A stretch of DNA of 64,000 nt from DTHT01 sp037444625 (GTDB lineage: Bacteria; Acidobacteriota; Terriglobia; Bryobacterales; Bryobacteraceae), in assembly GCA_037444625.1 (NCBI GenBank), contig JBBIMA010000001.1, positions 62,001 through 126,000 on the forward strand, written 5' to 3'. The first letter of the stretch is position 1. Each line of letters opens with the position of its first letter. Shown here piece after piece: positions 34,090 through 42,231 of the stretch. Both the position numbers and the translations under genes were made by a program. The notes beneath the pieces are model-generated. The model was not told the origin of the DNA and made no database searches. It saw nothing but the letters and a program-made list of their open reading frames with translations.

Positions 34090-36042
34090 GTGTCGCGCGG
34101 ACTAGCGGCCGTTCTGCTGTTTGTCGTCCTGCTGCGGCTGCCCTTCCTGGATCACGCCATCCAGGGCGACGACATCTACTACCTGGCCGGGGCCGAGCAC
34201 GCTCAGATTGACCCGCTGCATCCCAATCACGCCCGCTACGCCTTCCTGGGGCGGATGGTCCAGATGCAAGGCCATCCACACCCGCCGCTGAACGCCTGGT
34301 GGCTAGCCTGGCTGCTGGCGGTGAGCGGGGACGTCTACGAGAGACCCTACCACGCGGCCTACCTGGCGTTCTCGCTAACGGCGGCCGCCGCGCTCTGGTC
34401 GTTGGCCCGGCGCTTCACGTCGCGGCCGGCGGAGGCGGCCTTGCTGGCCCTGGCCACCCCGGCCTTCGTCGTCAACGGCAACTCGCTAGAGGCCGACCTG
34501 CCGCTGCTGGCTTTCTGGCTGGCGGCGATGGCGCTGTTCCTGAGCGCCGTCGAGAACCGCTCGGCGCGCCGGCTGGCGGCCTCGGCGGGCGCAATGATCC
34601 TGGCGGCGCTGACCGCCTATCAGGCCGTGGTGCTGATCCCGATCCTGGGCCTGTATGTGTGGCTGCGGGCCCGCTCCTGGCGGCCCGCCTGGTTCGCCCT
34701 GGCGACGCCCGCCGTCACCCTCGCCGCCTGGCAGCTCTTCGAGCGACTCTCGACCGGCACCCTGCCGGCGGCCGTGCTGGCGGGATTTTTCCAAAGCTAC
34801 GGGCTGCAATCGCCGGAGCACAAGTTGGCCAACGCGGCCGCGCTGACGGCCCATCTGGGATGGGTGTTGTTTCCCGCTCTGGCTGCGGCCGCCTTCCGCC
34901 TGGGATGGAAAGCCTCGTTGGCCGCGGCGGCCGCCGGGCTGGGGGCGGCGCTGCTCGATCCCCATCCGCTGTTTTGGGTTTCCTTCGGCGTGGGCGTGCT
35001 GATCCTGATTCATCTGGCGCGCTCGGCGGCCTCGGCCGTCTGCCCGGGCGACCTGTTCCTCTCCGCCTGGGCGCTGATATTCTTCGCCGCCGCAGTTGTG
35101 ATGTTCTTTGCGGGCTCGGCGCGGTACCTGCTGCCGGCGGCCGCCCCGCTGGCCCTGCTGGCCGCGCGCCGTCTGGCCAAGCGGCCCGCCTGGCTTTGGG
35201 CCGGTTTCCTGTGCCAACTGGCGGTGTCGCTCGGGCTGGCCCGGGTCAACTACGAACACTGGGACGGCTACCGCCGCTTCGCGCAGGCGCTGGCGCCGGA
35301 AGCGCGCCGGGCGCGCCTGTGGATCAACGGCGAGTGGGGCCTGCGCTATTACCTCGAGAGCGAGGGAGGGCTGCCCTTGCTGGAAGGCCAGGCGGTGCGT
35401 CCGGGCGATCTGGTGGTCTCCAGCCGCCTGGCCTATCCGATCGCCTACACGACCGGGGGAGGAGCGCCGGCGTTGCTTCGGGAGCAAACGATCCGGGCGT
35501 CCCTGCCGTTCCGGCTGATCGGGTTGAACGTGCGCTCGGCCTACTCGACCGCCGCCCTAGGGCTGCGGCCCTTCGATCTCGGCCGCGGGCCGATTGACGT
35601 GGTGCGGGCCGAGCTGATCCTGGAGCGCCCGCCCGCCCTGGAACGCCTGCCCATGAACGCGCCCGAGGCCGAACGCCAGATCGTCAGCGGCGTTTACCAG
35701 CTCGAAGAGAATCGTTTCCGCTGGATGGGAGCTCGGGCCACGCTGCTGCTGAAGCGCCCGGCGGCTGCGGCCGGGCTGGAGATCGTGCTTTACCTGCCCG
35801 AGAACGCGCCGGCGCGGCGCATCCAAGTGAGCGTGGACGGCGCACCGCTACTGGATACCCGGTTAGCCGGGCCGGGAGCGCACAGGCTGGTGACGCCCCC
35901 GGTCCCGCCGGGTCCGGGCGCCGCCAGCGTGACCATCGCGGTGGACCGGACCTTCCAGGTTCCGGGCGATCAAAGGGAGTTGGGCGTCATCCTGGCGGAG
36001 GTGGGCTTCCGGCCTCCAGCAGTGCCTCAGCCGCGGCCATGA
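34090..36042 (+). CDS. Membrane glycosyltransferase of the PMT/ArnT (GT-C) superfamily
   Basis: A 650-residue protein with about 11 hydrophobic segments in the first 400 residues and a soluble beta-rich C-terminal part. RLPFLDHAIQGDDIYYLAGA holds the acidic first-loop motif typical of lipid-sugar-dependent GT-C enzymes, which use polyprenyl-phosphate sugars on the outer face of the inner membrane. HPHPPLNAWWLAW follows, as in the family's second loop region. The acceptor, a protein, lipid A or cell-wall glycan, cannot be read from the sequence. The start is GTG right after the gcvPB stop. The 3' end overlaps the convergent glycosyltransferase gene by 56 bases. Confidence 0.75.
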   Translation: MSRGLAAVLLFVVLLRLPFLDHAIQGDDIYYLAGAEHAQIDPLHPNHARYAFLGRMVQMQGHPHPPLNAWWLAWLLAVSGDVYERPYHAAYLAFSLTAAAALWSLARRFTSRPAEAALLALATPAFVVNGNSLEADLPLLAFWLAAMALFLSAVENRSARRLAASAGAMILAALTAYQAVVLIPILGLYVWLRARSWRPAWFALATPAVTLAAWQLFERLSTGTLPAAVLAGFFQSYGLQSPEHKLANAAALTAHLGWVLFPALAAAAFRLGWKASLAAAAAGLGAALLDPHPLFWVSFGVGVLILIHLARSAASAVCPGDLFLSAWALIFFAAAVVMFFAGSARYLLPAAAPLALLAARRLAKRPAWLWAGFLCQLAVSLGLARVNYEHWDGYRRFAQALAPEARRARLWINGEWGLRYYLESEGGLPLLEGQAVRPGDLVVSSRLAYPIAYTTGGGAPALLREQTIRASLPFRLIGLNVRSAYSTAALGLRPFDLGRGPIDVVRAELILERPPALERLPMNAPEAERQIVSGVYQLEENRFRWMGARATLLLKRPAAAAGLEIVLYLPENAPARRIQVSVDGAPLLDTRLAGPGAHRLVTPPVPPGPGAASVTIAVDRTFQVPGDQRELGVILAEVGFRPPAVPQPRP

Positions 36043-36805
36043 CCTCGCCCACGGAAGGGTTGCGGAGGACGCGCACGCGCTCCCCGCGCGGCGCCCAGAC
36101 GGCCGGGTCGGTGGCCAGGAACACCGCCGCCACCGGCGCGCCGGCCGCCGCGGCCAAGTGAGTGATGCCGGAGTCGTTGCCCAGGTAAAGCCGCGCGCCC
36201 GCCAGCCAGCAAGCCAGCTCGTAGAGGTTCTCGATGCGCACGGCGCCCTCCAGCGCCTCAGTGGGGCCGGCGCACCAGCGCACCGGCAGGCGCTTCTCCA
36301 GCCGGCGGGCGACTTCCCGGAAATTCTCCAGAGGCCAGTTCTTGCGCGCGCTGCCCGAAAAGGGGTGGATCACGGCGAAACCCCCGTCCCAGGGCGGGCA
36401 ATCCAACCGCGGAACGCCTCGCGCTTCTGTGTGCCCCACTTGGCGCAGGAAATAGTCCGCGGCATGCACGCCGTGATCGGGCGGCAGAGCGCTCAGAAAG
36501 CGGACCGGCAGCCCCAGCTCGGCCAGCGCCTGGCGGAACTCGGGACGGTTGGCCCCGTACCAGGACACGATCTGGTCGAAGCCGCTCAAGCTTTCCAGCA
36601 GCGGAGCGGGCGGCTCGCGATCGGCCAGTCCGATCCAATCCAGCCCGGTCTCGGCGATCGGGCGGACCCGGTGGGCAAAGCGGACCAGCGGGACGATCGG
36701 CCCGGGAACCCAGACCTCCAGGTACCGGCTGCGCAGCGCCTCCATGGCGGGCAGCGCCAGCAGGCAATCGCCGATGCCGCCGGGACGGATGATCAAACGG
36801 CGCAA
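35987..36805 (-). CDS. Glycosyltransferase family 9 (heptosyltransferase-like)
   Basis: A 272-residue GT-B enzyme. It begins RRLIIRPGGIGDCLLALPAM, the GT9 start that binds the acceptor. VIHPFSGSARKNWPLENFREV matches the ADP-heptose region, cited here only in part, and LYLGNDSGITHLAAAAGAP is the late GT9 motif. ADP-heptose:LPS heptosyltransferases are the best-known members, so LPS core synthesis is the likely role. At 272 residues it is shorter than WaaC/WaaF (about 320-350). It lies 1 base after the DsbD-alpha-like gene. Confidence 0.85.
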   Translation of the reverse strand: MRRLIIRPGGIGDCLLALPAMEALRSRYLEVWVPGPIVPLVRFAHRVRPIAETGLDWIGLADREPPAPLLESLSGFDQIVSWYGANRPEFRQALAELGLPVRFLSALPPDHGVHAADYFLRQVGHTEARGVPRLDCPPWDGGFAVIHPFSGSARKNWPLENFREVARRLEKRLPVRWCAGPTEALEGAVRIENLYELACWLAGARLYLGNDSGITHLAAAAGAPVAAVFLATDPAVWAPRGERVRVLRNPSVGEVMAAAEALLEAGSPPPPG

Positions 36806-36806
36806 C

Positions 36807-37298
36807 TCAGCGGATCTCGTAGCTCAGCCGCACTTCGAGTGTCTTGGGCGGCAGGCAAAGCTTCTCGGTGCAGGCCTGATAGCGCAGCTTGCCCAACAGG
36901 ACGCCCGGGCCGCGGGGCGCATTCTCGGGGGCCTTCAAGCGGGTCAGGATCGCAAAAGCGCCGCTGAAGACCGATAGGGGTTTGTCGGCGAACGGGTATT
37001 TTTCCAGCGCCGGCCTGGGGTAGCTCACCTCGAGGATCTGGAACGGCTTGGGCTCCCAGGTCAACCGCAAGGGAATCAGGTAGTCTTCCGCGGGCGTGTG
37101 GCTGTTGACGTGGTAGCCGGGCCGGAGCCGGACATCGAGCTTCACCTCGGCCTGCCCGCCGCGCGCCAGGGTGATCCTGCCCGGGGGCGCGGCCGACAGC
37201 ACATGGCTATCTTGCCCGGGTAACGGCGTCGTCGGAATCAACAGCGCGGCGAGCGCCGTCCGGCGAATCGCCGAGCAACTGGGCCAAATCCCTTTCAT
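36807..37298 (-). CDS. Exported DsbD-alpha-like protein (N-terminal domain of thiol:disulfide interchange protein)
   Basis: A 163-residue protein with a signal-peptide-like start (RRTALAALLIP) and one domain matching the periplasmic alpha domain of DsbD. RPGYHVNSHTPAEDYLIPLRL is typical of the domain and YQACTEKLCLPP carries the cysteine pair, as in YQGCADAGFCYPP of E. coli DsbD. The transmembrane and thioredoxin domains of DsbD are absent. The ATG at 37298 lies 92 bases inside the tlpA-like gene in another frame, but GGAGGAG sits 2 bases before it, so the overlap looks real. It probably works with the TlpA-like protein in periplasmic thiol redox chemistry. Confidence 0.78.
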   Translation of the reverse strand: MKGIWPSCSAIRRTALAALLIPTTPLPGQDSHVLSAAPPGRITLARGGQAEVKLDVRLRPGYHVNSHTPAEDYLIPLRLTWEPKPFQILEVSYPRPALEKYPFADKPLSVFSGAFAILTRLKAPENAPRGPGVLLGKLRYQACTEKLCLPPKTLEVRLSYEIR

Positions 37299-37797
37299 AA
37301 CTCCTCCGGCTGACCAGCCCGACGTGCACGCCGGCCACCCGTCCCTGCCGGTCTATCAGGAAACTGGTGGGCAGGGCGTCCACGCCTCCGTAAAGGCGGG
37401 CCACCTCGTCGTCGCCCATCAGGACGCGGTAGTTGACCCCCAGCCGCCGGATGAAAGGCTTCACCACCTCCCAGCCGTCCTCGTCCATCGAGACGCCCAG
37501 CACGGCAAAGCCTTTGTCCTTGTGCTGCCGCTCGAACTCGATGAACCAAGGGATCTCCAGTTTGCAGGGGCCGCACCAGGTGGCCCAGAAGTTCAGCAAG
37601 ACCACCTTGCCGCGATAGTCCGAGAGCCGCACCAGCTTGCCGTCGGCGTCCCGCAAGGCGAAATCGGGCGCGCGCCGGCGTTGAGCCTCGGGCTTGACCG
37701 AGTTCGGCGCACTGCTCGAGCCCGTCGAGCAGGCCCAGAGCATCAGCGAGAGGGCGGCGGCGTGCAAGCCCAGAGCGCGGCGAAAGGCAGGGAACAC
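37207..37797 (-). CDS. TlpA/ResA-like thioredoxin-fold lipoprotein
   Basis: A 196-residue thiol:disulfide oxidoreductase. LSLMLWACS near the start is a lipobox-like sequence with the cysteine at about 23, so it is probably anchored to the membrane facing the periplasm. APDFALRDADGK and LLNFWATWCGPC, with cysteines near 75 and 78, are the TlpA/ResA signatures. DALPTSFLIDRQG contains the cis-proline. Roles in such families are cytochrome c maturation or reduction of periplasmic disulfides. It overlaps the DsbD-alpha-like gene by 92 bases. Confidence 0.9.
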   Translation of the reverse strand: MFPAFRRALGLHAAALSLMLWACSTGSSSAPNSVKPEAQRRRAPDFALRDADGKLVRLSDYRGKVVLLNFWATWCGPCKLEIPWFIEFERQHKDKGFAVLGVSMDEDGWEVVKPFIRRLGVNYRVLMGDDEVARLYGGVDALPTSFLIDRQGRVAGVHVGLVSRRSYERDLAQLLGDSPDGARRAVDSDDAVTRAR

Positions 37798-37826
37798 AAG
37801 ATTCTCCTTGGCGACGTTACTTCCGA

Positions 37827-38456
37827 TTATACCGGCAGCGGGGCGCGCGCCAGCAATCGCTCGAACCAGCGCGCCCGCCGGAGGGCCGCAGGGCGAGCCA
37901 GGGTGAACTCCTCATGCCGCCCGGCGCGCGCCAGCCTCCAGGCGGCGGTGTCACAAAAACTCTCGCAGGCGTACTCGCGCCAGCGGCGGCTGCGGCGGGC
38001 GAAATCCCAGGGCCGCAGGGCCCGTTTGCGCCCCTCGGCCGAGTAGCCCAGCTCGCCGTGCGCCCCTTGCCGGATCTCCTCCCTCAACAAAGCCTCCCAG
38101 GAGCGCCGCGCAGGATTGCCCAGGCGCACCCAGACGAAATGAAACAGCTCATGAACCAGGATGCGCGCCAGCTCGTCCGGGTGAGGGAGCAGGGCTTGCT
38201 CGAGCAAGATGCGCCGGCGGCGCAGGAAGGCGGCGGCGTGCACTTCGAGGCCCTTTCCGGGCTCGACCAGCCTGCCCCGGCGGGCCCAAAGCGAGGGGCG
38301 AAAGGCCACTTGCAGGGGATCGCCCGTCAGGGCGGGCAAGCGCGAGGCGATGCGGGCCAGGGCGGCGCGCGCCCGGGCGGGCTCGACTCGCAGGAGCCGT
38401 TCAGCGGGAGGCGCCGTCGCCGGCCGGCGCGGCCGAGAAGAAGGCGGGGTTTTCAA
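37827..38456 (-). CDS. Predicted zinc metallopeptidase-like protein with HExxH motif
   Basis: A 209-residue, arginine-rich protein without a signal peptide. ARILVHELFHFVWVRLG near residues 96-112 has an HExxH zinc motif, and YACESFCDTAAW about 55 residues later offers a glutamate as possible third ligand. I do not recognise a named family; it is reminiscent of SprT-like or gluzincin folds. The predicted start lies 56 bases inside the end of the PpiC gene; later starts are possible, so the first residues are uncertain. Confidence 0.65.
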   Translation of the reverse strand: MKTPPSSRPRRPATAPPAERLLRVEPARARAALARIASRLPALTGDPLQVAFRPSLWARRGRLVEPGKGLEVHAAAFLRRRRILLEQALLPHPDELARILVHELFHFVWVRLGNPARRSWEALLREEIRQGAHGELGYSAEGRKRALRPWDFARRSRRWREYACESFCDTAAWRLARAGRHEEFTLARPAALRRARWFERLLARAPLPV

Positions 38457-39333
38457 CCTTCACCTCGACGTCCTTCTGCATGGAATCCAGGAACTCCTTG
38501 AGGCGGGCGAGCTTGACCTCGTTGAAAATCTCGTCCTTGACCTGCTCGTACGGCTTGACCAGCATGTCTTCGGCCCGGAAGATGTAAAAGCCGTTGGCCG
38601 CCCGGACCGGCCGGCTGACCTCGCCCTTTTTCAAGGCGAACACCGCGGCCTTGATGCTGTCGGGAATCTGATCGGCTTTGCTGATGAGGGGGAAATCGCC
38701 GTCCTTAGCGGCCGAGGTGGGATCCTCGGAGTGCTCCTTGACAAGCTTGACGAAATCGGCGCCGGCGCGAATTTGCTTGACCAGAGCCTCGGCCTTGGCC
38801 TGGGCTTCGGCTTCGGTCAGCGGCTTCTTGGCGCGCGGGTCGGTCTGGGCGGGAGGATTCTGGCTGAAGGGGATGTAAATGACTTTGACTTTGGCTTGCG
38901 CCCAGCGATCCTGATGGGCGTCGTAGAACTTTTTCTGGTCTTCGGGGCTGACGGCGATGTGTTCGTAGACGTCTTGGATGGCGGCCTGATAAAGGATTTG
39001 CATGCGCCCGGCGGCGAGGGCCTCCCGGTAAGGGCTTTTCTGATCGAGTTTGTTTTTCTCGGCGTGCGCGGAGAGGCGCTTGAGCATGGCGTACTGCCGG
39101 AGGAAGGCCTGGGGATCCTTGGCGGCGTTTTGCTGCACCTGGGGACCGACGGTGCGGAACAGGCCCTGAATCTCGGCTGCGGTGACGGGCTTGCCGTCCA
39201 CGACGGCCACCACGGTCTCCGGCGTCAGCGGCTTGGCCTGGGAGGAGGCGGGAGGCTGGGCCGGCGCGGCGCCCGGCGCCTGGGCCCACAACGCGGCGCC
39301 CAGCAGGAGGCTCAGCGGTAATGGGAAGTTCAT
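38401..39333 (-). CDS. PpiC-type (parvulin) peptidyl-prolyl cis-trans isomerase, exported
   Basis: A 310-residue foldase of the SurA/PrsA type. A signal peptide (FPLPLSLLLGAALWAQAPGA) is followed by an N-terminal chaperone-like helical region with VVAVVDGKPVTAAEI. The parvulin domain (about 150-270) has KVIYIPFSQNP, GADFVKLVKEHSEDP, GDFPLISKADQIPDSI, FALKKGEVSRPV and NGFYIFRAE. It should act in the periplasm on exported or outer-membrane proteins. The tail is charged. Confidence 0.9.
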   Translation of the reverse strand: MNFPLPLSLLLGAALWAQAPGAAPAQPPASSQAKPLTPETVVAVVDGKPVTAAEIQGLFRTVGPQVQQNAAKDPQAFLRQYAMLKRLSAHAEKNKLDQKSPYREALAAGRMQILYQAAIQDVYEHIAVSPEDQKKFYDAHQDRWAQAKVKVIYIPFSQNPPAQTDPRAKKPLTEAEAQAKAEALVKQIRAGADFVKLVKEHSEDPTSAAKDGDFPLISKADQIPDSIKAAVFALKKGEVSRPVRAANGFYIFRAEDMLVKPYEQVKDEIFNEVKLARLKEFLDSMQKDVEVKVENPAFFSAAPAGDGASR

Positions 39334-39443
39334 CGGGAGGGAACCTTTCTTCGCGGGATTACAGTCAGTCTAACATGGGGCCGCGCACGGGCGGAGGGGC
39401 TCGGCGGCGTTCGGCTCGCGCCCGCTATGATGAAAGCGGTCCC

Positions 39444-41771
39444 ATGGGGGCGAAAACGCTGACGTGTCTTTCCCTGCTGGCCCTCAGCCTGCCGGCCCAA
39501 CCGGGATTTCCCAGCGAGCGCCTGGACGCCTTGATCGAGCAGGCCGTCGCCGAGGACCAGATTCCCGGCGCGGTGCTCCTGGTGGGCCGGCCCGGCAGGA
39601 TTCTGCATTTCAAGGCTTATGGCCGGCGGGCCGTGGAGCCCGAGCCGGAAGCCATGACGCCGGACACCATCTTCGACGCCGCCTCGCTCACCAAAGTGGT
39701 GGCCACCACCCCGGCCGTGATGCGCCTGTTCGAGCAAGGCAAGCTCCGCCTGAACGACCGGGTGACCCAGTATTTGCCGGAGTTTCAAGGCGGCTCGAGC
39801 GACATCACCGTGCGGCACCTGCTGACCCATTTCTCGGGCCTGCGCCCGGATCTGGATCTGCGCCCGCCTTGGAGCGGGCACCAGACCGGCATCCGCCTGG
39901 CGCTCATTGACGAGCCTGTGGCGCCGCCGGGCGTGCGGTTCATCTACAGCGACATCAACTTCATCCTCCTGGGCGCGATCGTGGAGCGACTGAGCGGCAG
40001 GGGGCTGGATGAATTCGTCAGCGAGCAAGTGTGGCGCCCGCTGGGCATGAAGGACACCTGGTTTCGCCCGCCCGCGGAGCTGGCCGGGCGCATCGCGCCC
40101 ACCGAGATCGTGGAGGGCAGGCTGCTGCGCGGCGTCGTGCACGACCCGACCTGCCGCTATATGGGCGGCGTGGCCGGGCACGCGGGCATGTTCACCACCG
40201 CGGCCGATTTGGCCCGGTTCGCCGAGATGATGCTGGGGGAAGGCGAGCGCGAGGGCGTACGGGTGTTCAGCCCGGCGGTGGTCGAAAAGTTCACCACGCC
40301 TCAATCGCCCGCCGACCAGCCGATTCTGCGCGGCCTGGGCTGGGATATGGACTCGCCCTACTCGGGCAACCGGGGCGAGCTGTTCCCCTTGGGCTCCTAC
40401 GGCCACACGGGCTTCACGGGAACATCGCTGTGGATTGACCCGGTCAGCCGCACCTACGTCATTCTGCTGGCCAACAGCGTCCACCCGTACCTGCGCCCGG
40501 CCATCACGTCGCTGCGCGGGCGGGTAGCCACCGCCGTGGCCGCGGCCCTGGAGATCCGCGCGCCCGGAGTGGCCCTCACCGGCTACAACGAGACGCTGGC
40601 AGGCGCCGGAGGCCGCCGCGTGGTGGCGCGCAACGCTCAGGTGCTCACCGGCCTGGACGTGCTGGCGCGGGAGGGCTTCGCTTTGCTGGCCGGCAAGCGC
40701 GTGGGGCTGATCACCAATCACACCGGCTTGGACCGCGAGGGCCGGCGCAACGTAGACCGGATGCTGGAGGCCGGCATACGGGTCACGGCCCTGTTCTCGC
40801 CCGAGCACGGCCTGAGCGGCCGGGAGGATCACGACCGCATCGGGCACGGCAAGGATCCGGCCACGGGCATCCCCGTCTGGAGCCTGTATGAAGGTCCCAA
40901 CCGGCGGCCCACCGCCGAGATGCTCGGCAACGTGGACGTGCTGGTCTTCGACATCCAAGACATCGGGGCGCGCTTTTACACCTACGTGACTACGATGGCC
41001 TACGCCATGGAGGAGGCCGCCCGGCGCGGCATACCGTTCGTGGTGCTGGACAGGCCCAACCCGATTGGCGGAACGCACGTGGAGGGGCCGCTGCTGGACG
41101 GGGATCTGGTGAGCTTCGTCGGCTACTTTCCGCTGCCTCTGCGGCACGGGATGACGGTCGGGGAGCTGGCGCGCATGTTCAACGGGGAGAACAAGATCGG
41201 GGCGGAGCTGCATGTCGTTCGCATGGAGGGCTGGCAGCGGGGCGACTGGTTCGATTCGACCGGGCTGGTCTGGGTTGACCCCTCGCCCAACATGCGCAGC
41301 CTCACCGCCGCCCTGCTCTACCCGGGCCTGGCCATGCTGGAGGCTTCACCCAACTACTCGGTGGGCCGGGGGACCGACGCCCCCTTCGAGCAGATCGGGG
41401 CGGACTGGATCCGCGGCCAGGAGCTGGCCGCCTACCTGAACCGGCGGTTCATCCCGGGGGTTCGCGTGTATCCCACGCGCTTCCGGCCGGCGGGTTCGAA
41501 CTTCGCGGGCCGCCTCGTGGAAGGCGTACGCTTCCTGATCACCGACCGCGAGGCCTTCGACTCCTCGCGCTTGGGTTTGGAGGTGGCCGCCGCGCTGTTG
41601 AAGCTGTACCCCGGCAGGCTGAACCTGGAGGCCAACCTGCGGCTGATCGGCAGCCGTGAGACCGTGGCGGCGCTGACCTCGGGCGAGGACCCGCGGGCCG
41701 TCATGAGCCGCTGGGAGGAGCCCCTGGCCCGATTCCTGAAGCTCCGGCAGGCCTACTTGCTGTATCGGTAG
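39444..41771 (+). CDS. Exported serine hydrolase (class C beta-lactamase fold) fused to a NamZ-like (DUF1343, GH171) domain
   Basis: A 775-residue two-domain exported protein. After a signal peptide (TLTCLSLLALSLPAQ) comes a beta-lactamase/esterase domain (about 25-375) with SLTK at 81-84, YSDIN near 170 as the tyrosine motif and HTGFTGTS near 320. Residues of about 405-775 form a DUF1343 domain, with GKRVGLITNHTGLDREGR, FSPEHGLSG, LVFDIQDIGARFYTY and LDRPNPIGG. NamZ of Bacillus, from this family, is an exo-N-acetylmuramidase. One protein may thus cut both the peptide or lactyl side and the sugar side of peptidoglycan fragments for recycling; this is inference. ATG 39444 follows a possible -10 TATGAT at 39426-39431. 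Confidence 0.88.
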   Translation: MGAKTLTCLSLLALSLPAQPGFPSERLDALIEQAVAEDQIPGAVLLVGRPGRILHFKAYGRRAVEPEPEAMTPDTIFDAASLTKVVATTPAVMRLFEQGKLRLNDRVTQYLPEFQGGSSDITVRHLLTHFSGLRPDLDLRPPWSGHQTGIRLALIDEPVAPPGVRFIYSDINFILLGAIVERLSGRGLDEFVSEQVWRPLGMKDTWFRPPAELAGRIAPTEIVEGRLLRGVVHDPTCRYMGGVAGHAGMFTTAADLARFAEMMLGEGEREGVRVFSPAVVEKFTTPQSPADQPILRGLGWDMDSPYSGNRGELFPLGSYGHTGFTGTSLWIDPVSRTYVILLANSVHPYLRPAITSLRGRVATAVAAALEIRAPGVALTGYNETLAGAGGRRVVARNAQVLTGLDVLAREGFALLAGKRVGLITNHTGLDREGRRNVDRMLEAGIRVTALFSPEHGLSGREDHDRIGHGKDPATGIPVWSLYEGPNRRPTAEMLGNVDVLVFDIQDIGARFYTYVTTMAYAMEEAARRGIPFVVLDRPNPIGGTHVEGPLLDGDLVSFVGYFPLPLRHGMTVGELARMFNGENKIGAELHVVRMEGWQRGDWFDSTGLVWVDPSPNMRSLTAALLYPGLAMLEASPNYSVGRGTDAPFEQIGADWIRGQELAAYLNRRFIPGVRVYPTRFRPAGSNFAGRLVEGVRFLITDREAFDSSRLGLEVAAALLKLYPGRLNLEANLRLIGSRETVAALTSGEDPRAVMSRWEEPLARFLKLRQAYLLYR

Positions 41772-41814
41772 GCGGGTAGCGCGGGAGCGGCCGGGGCCGC
41801 CTGCCTGGTCGGCC

Positions 41815-42024
41815 TCAGGCGGAAGCCGGTTTGCTCGGAGCGGGTTTGGGGGGCTTGGCGGCGCTTGAGCGCAAGCGATCGCGTTTTTTGGCCAGGGTCA
41901 ACCACGCCGGGGGCCGGCCGCGACGCTTGCCGCGACTGCGCGCCAAGCGCTCCAGGCTGATGATGGCATCTTCGATATGCTCACGCTCCTGGCGCAATTC
42001 GGCCAGGATTTTAGCGACGTCCAT
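41815..42024 (-). CDS. Small basic protein with an AT-hook-like GRP motif
   Basis: A 69-residue protein. The first 27 residues form a charged helix, likely a coiled coil (LAELRQEREHIEDAIISLER). RGKRRGRPPAWL follows, with the GRP core of AT-hook minor-groove binders, and a Lys/Pro/Ala-rich tail. Similar short proteins are, as I recall, frequent in Acidobacteriota, with no known function. GGGAG lies 6 bases before the ATG. A promoter at 42116-42144 and two matching palindromes lie upstream, so expression is likely controlled. Confidence 0.75.
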   Translation of the reverse strand: MDVAKILAELRQEREHIEDAIISLERLARSRGKRRGRPPAWLTLAKKRDRLRSSAAKPPKPAPSKPASA

Positions 42025-42066
42025 GGTTCACTCCCGGAAGGTGAGGAATCGGAGAGGGCGCCGGTT

Positions 42067-42084
42067 TGTTCTGCGATCGGAACA
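42067..42084. promoter_or_regulatory. Palindromic operator candidate 1 (TGTTC-N8-GAACA)
   Basis: TGTTC (42067-42071) and GAACA (42080-42084) are separated by 8 bases that include CGATCG. It lies in the 5' leader of the 69-residue gene, downstream of the -10 box. Its centre is 84 bp from the matching site at 42151-42168. Confidence 0.55.
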
Positions 42085-42115
42085 GATTGATCATGATGAG
42101 CACGGCGCTTCTGTA

Positions 42116-42144
42116 TTTGTACCCTAATTTTTGGCCGATTTCAA
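42116..42144 (-). promoter_or_regulatory. Promoter of the small GRP-motif protein gene
   Basis: Read on the minus strand, TTGAAA (42139-42144) and TACAAA (42116-42121) are 17 bases apart in a locally AT-rich stretch. Transcription would start near 42109 and leave a leader of about 85 bases. Operator candidate 2 ends 6 bases upstream of the -35 box. Confidence 0.5.
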
Positions 42145-42150
42145 GAGCTT

Positions 42151-42168
42151 TGTTCTAATTTCAGAACA
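42151..42168. promoter_or_regulatory. Palindromic operator candidate 2 (TGTTC-N8-GAACA)
   Basis: TGTTCTAATTTCAGAACA is a palindrome with perfect 6-base arms (TGTTCT/AGAACA), identical in outer half-sites and spacing to candidate 1. It sits just upstream of the -35 box of the minus-strand promoter. The arrangement suggests one dimeric regulator bound at both sites. Confidence 0.6.
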
Positions 42169-42231
42169 CCGCCCGGTCCGGGCCGCCCCGGGGCGGGAAG
42201 GCCGGCTCGGCCCCCGCCCCCGGGCGCCCCC

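Noticed and set aside
42170..42231. Several short GC palindromes after the amino acid permease gene
   Set aside because: They are low-complexity GGC/GCC repeats of the kind seen throughout the window, with no U-tract and no single dominant stem.
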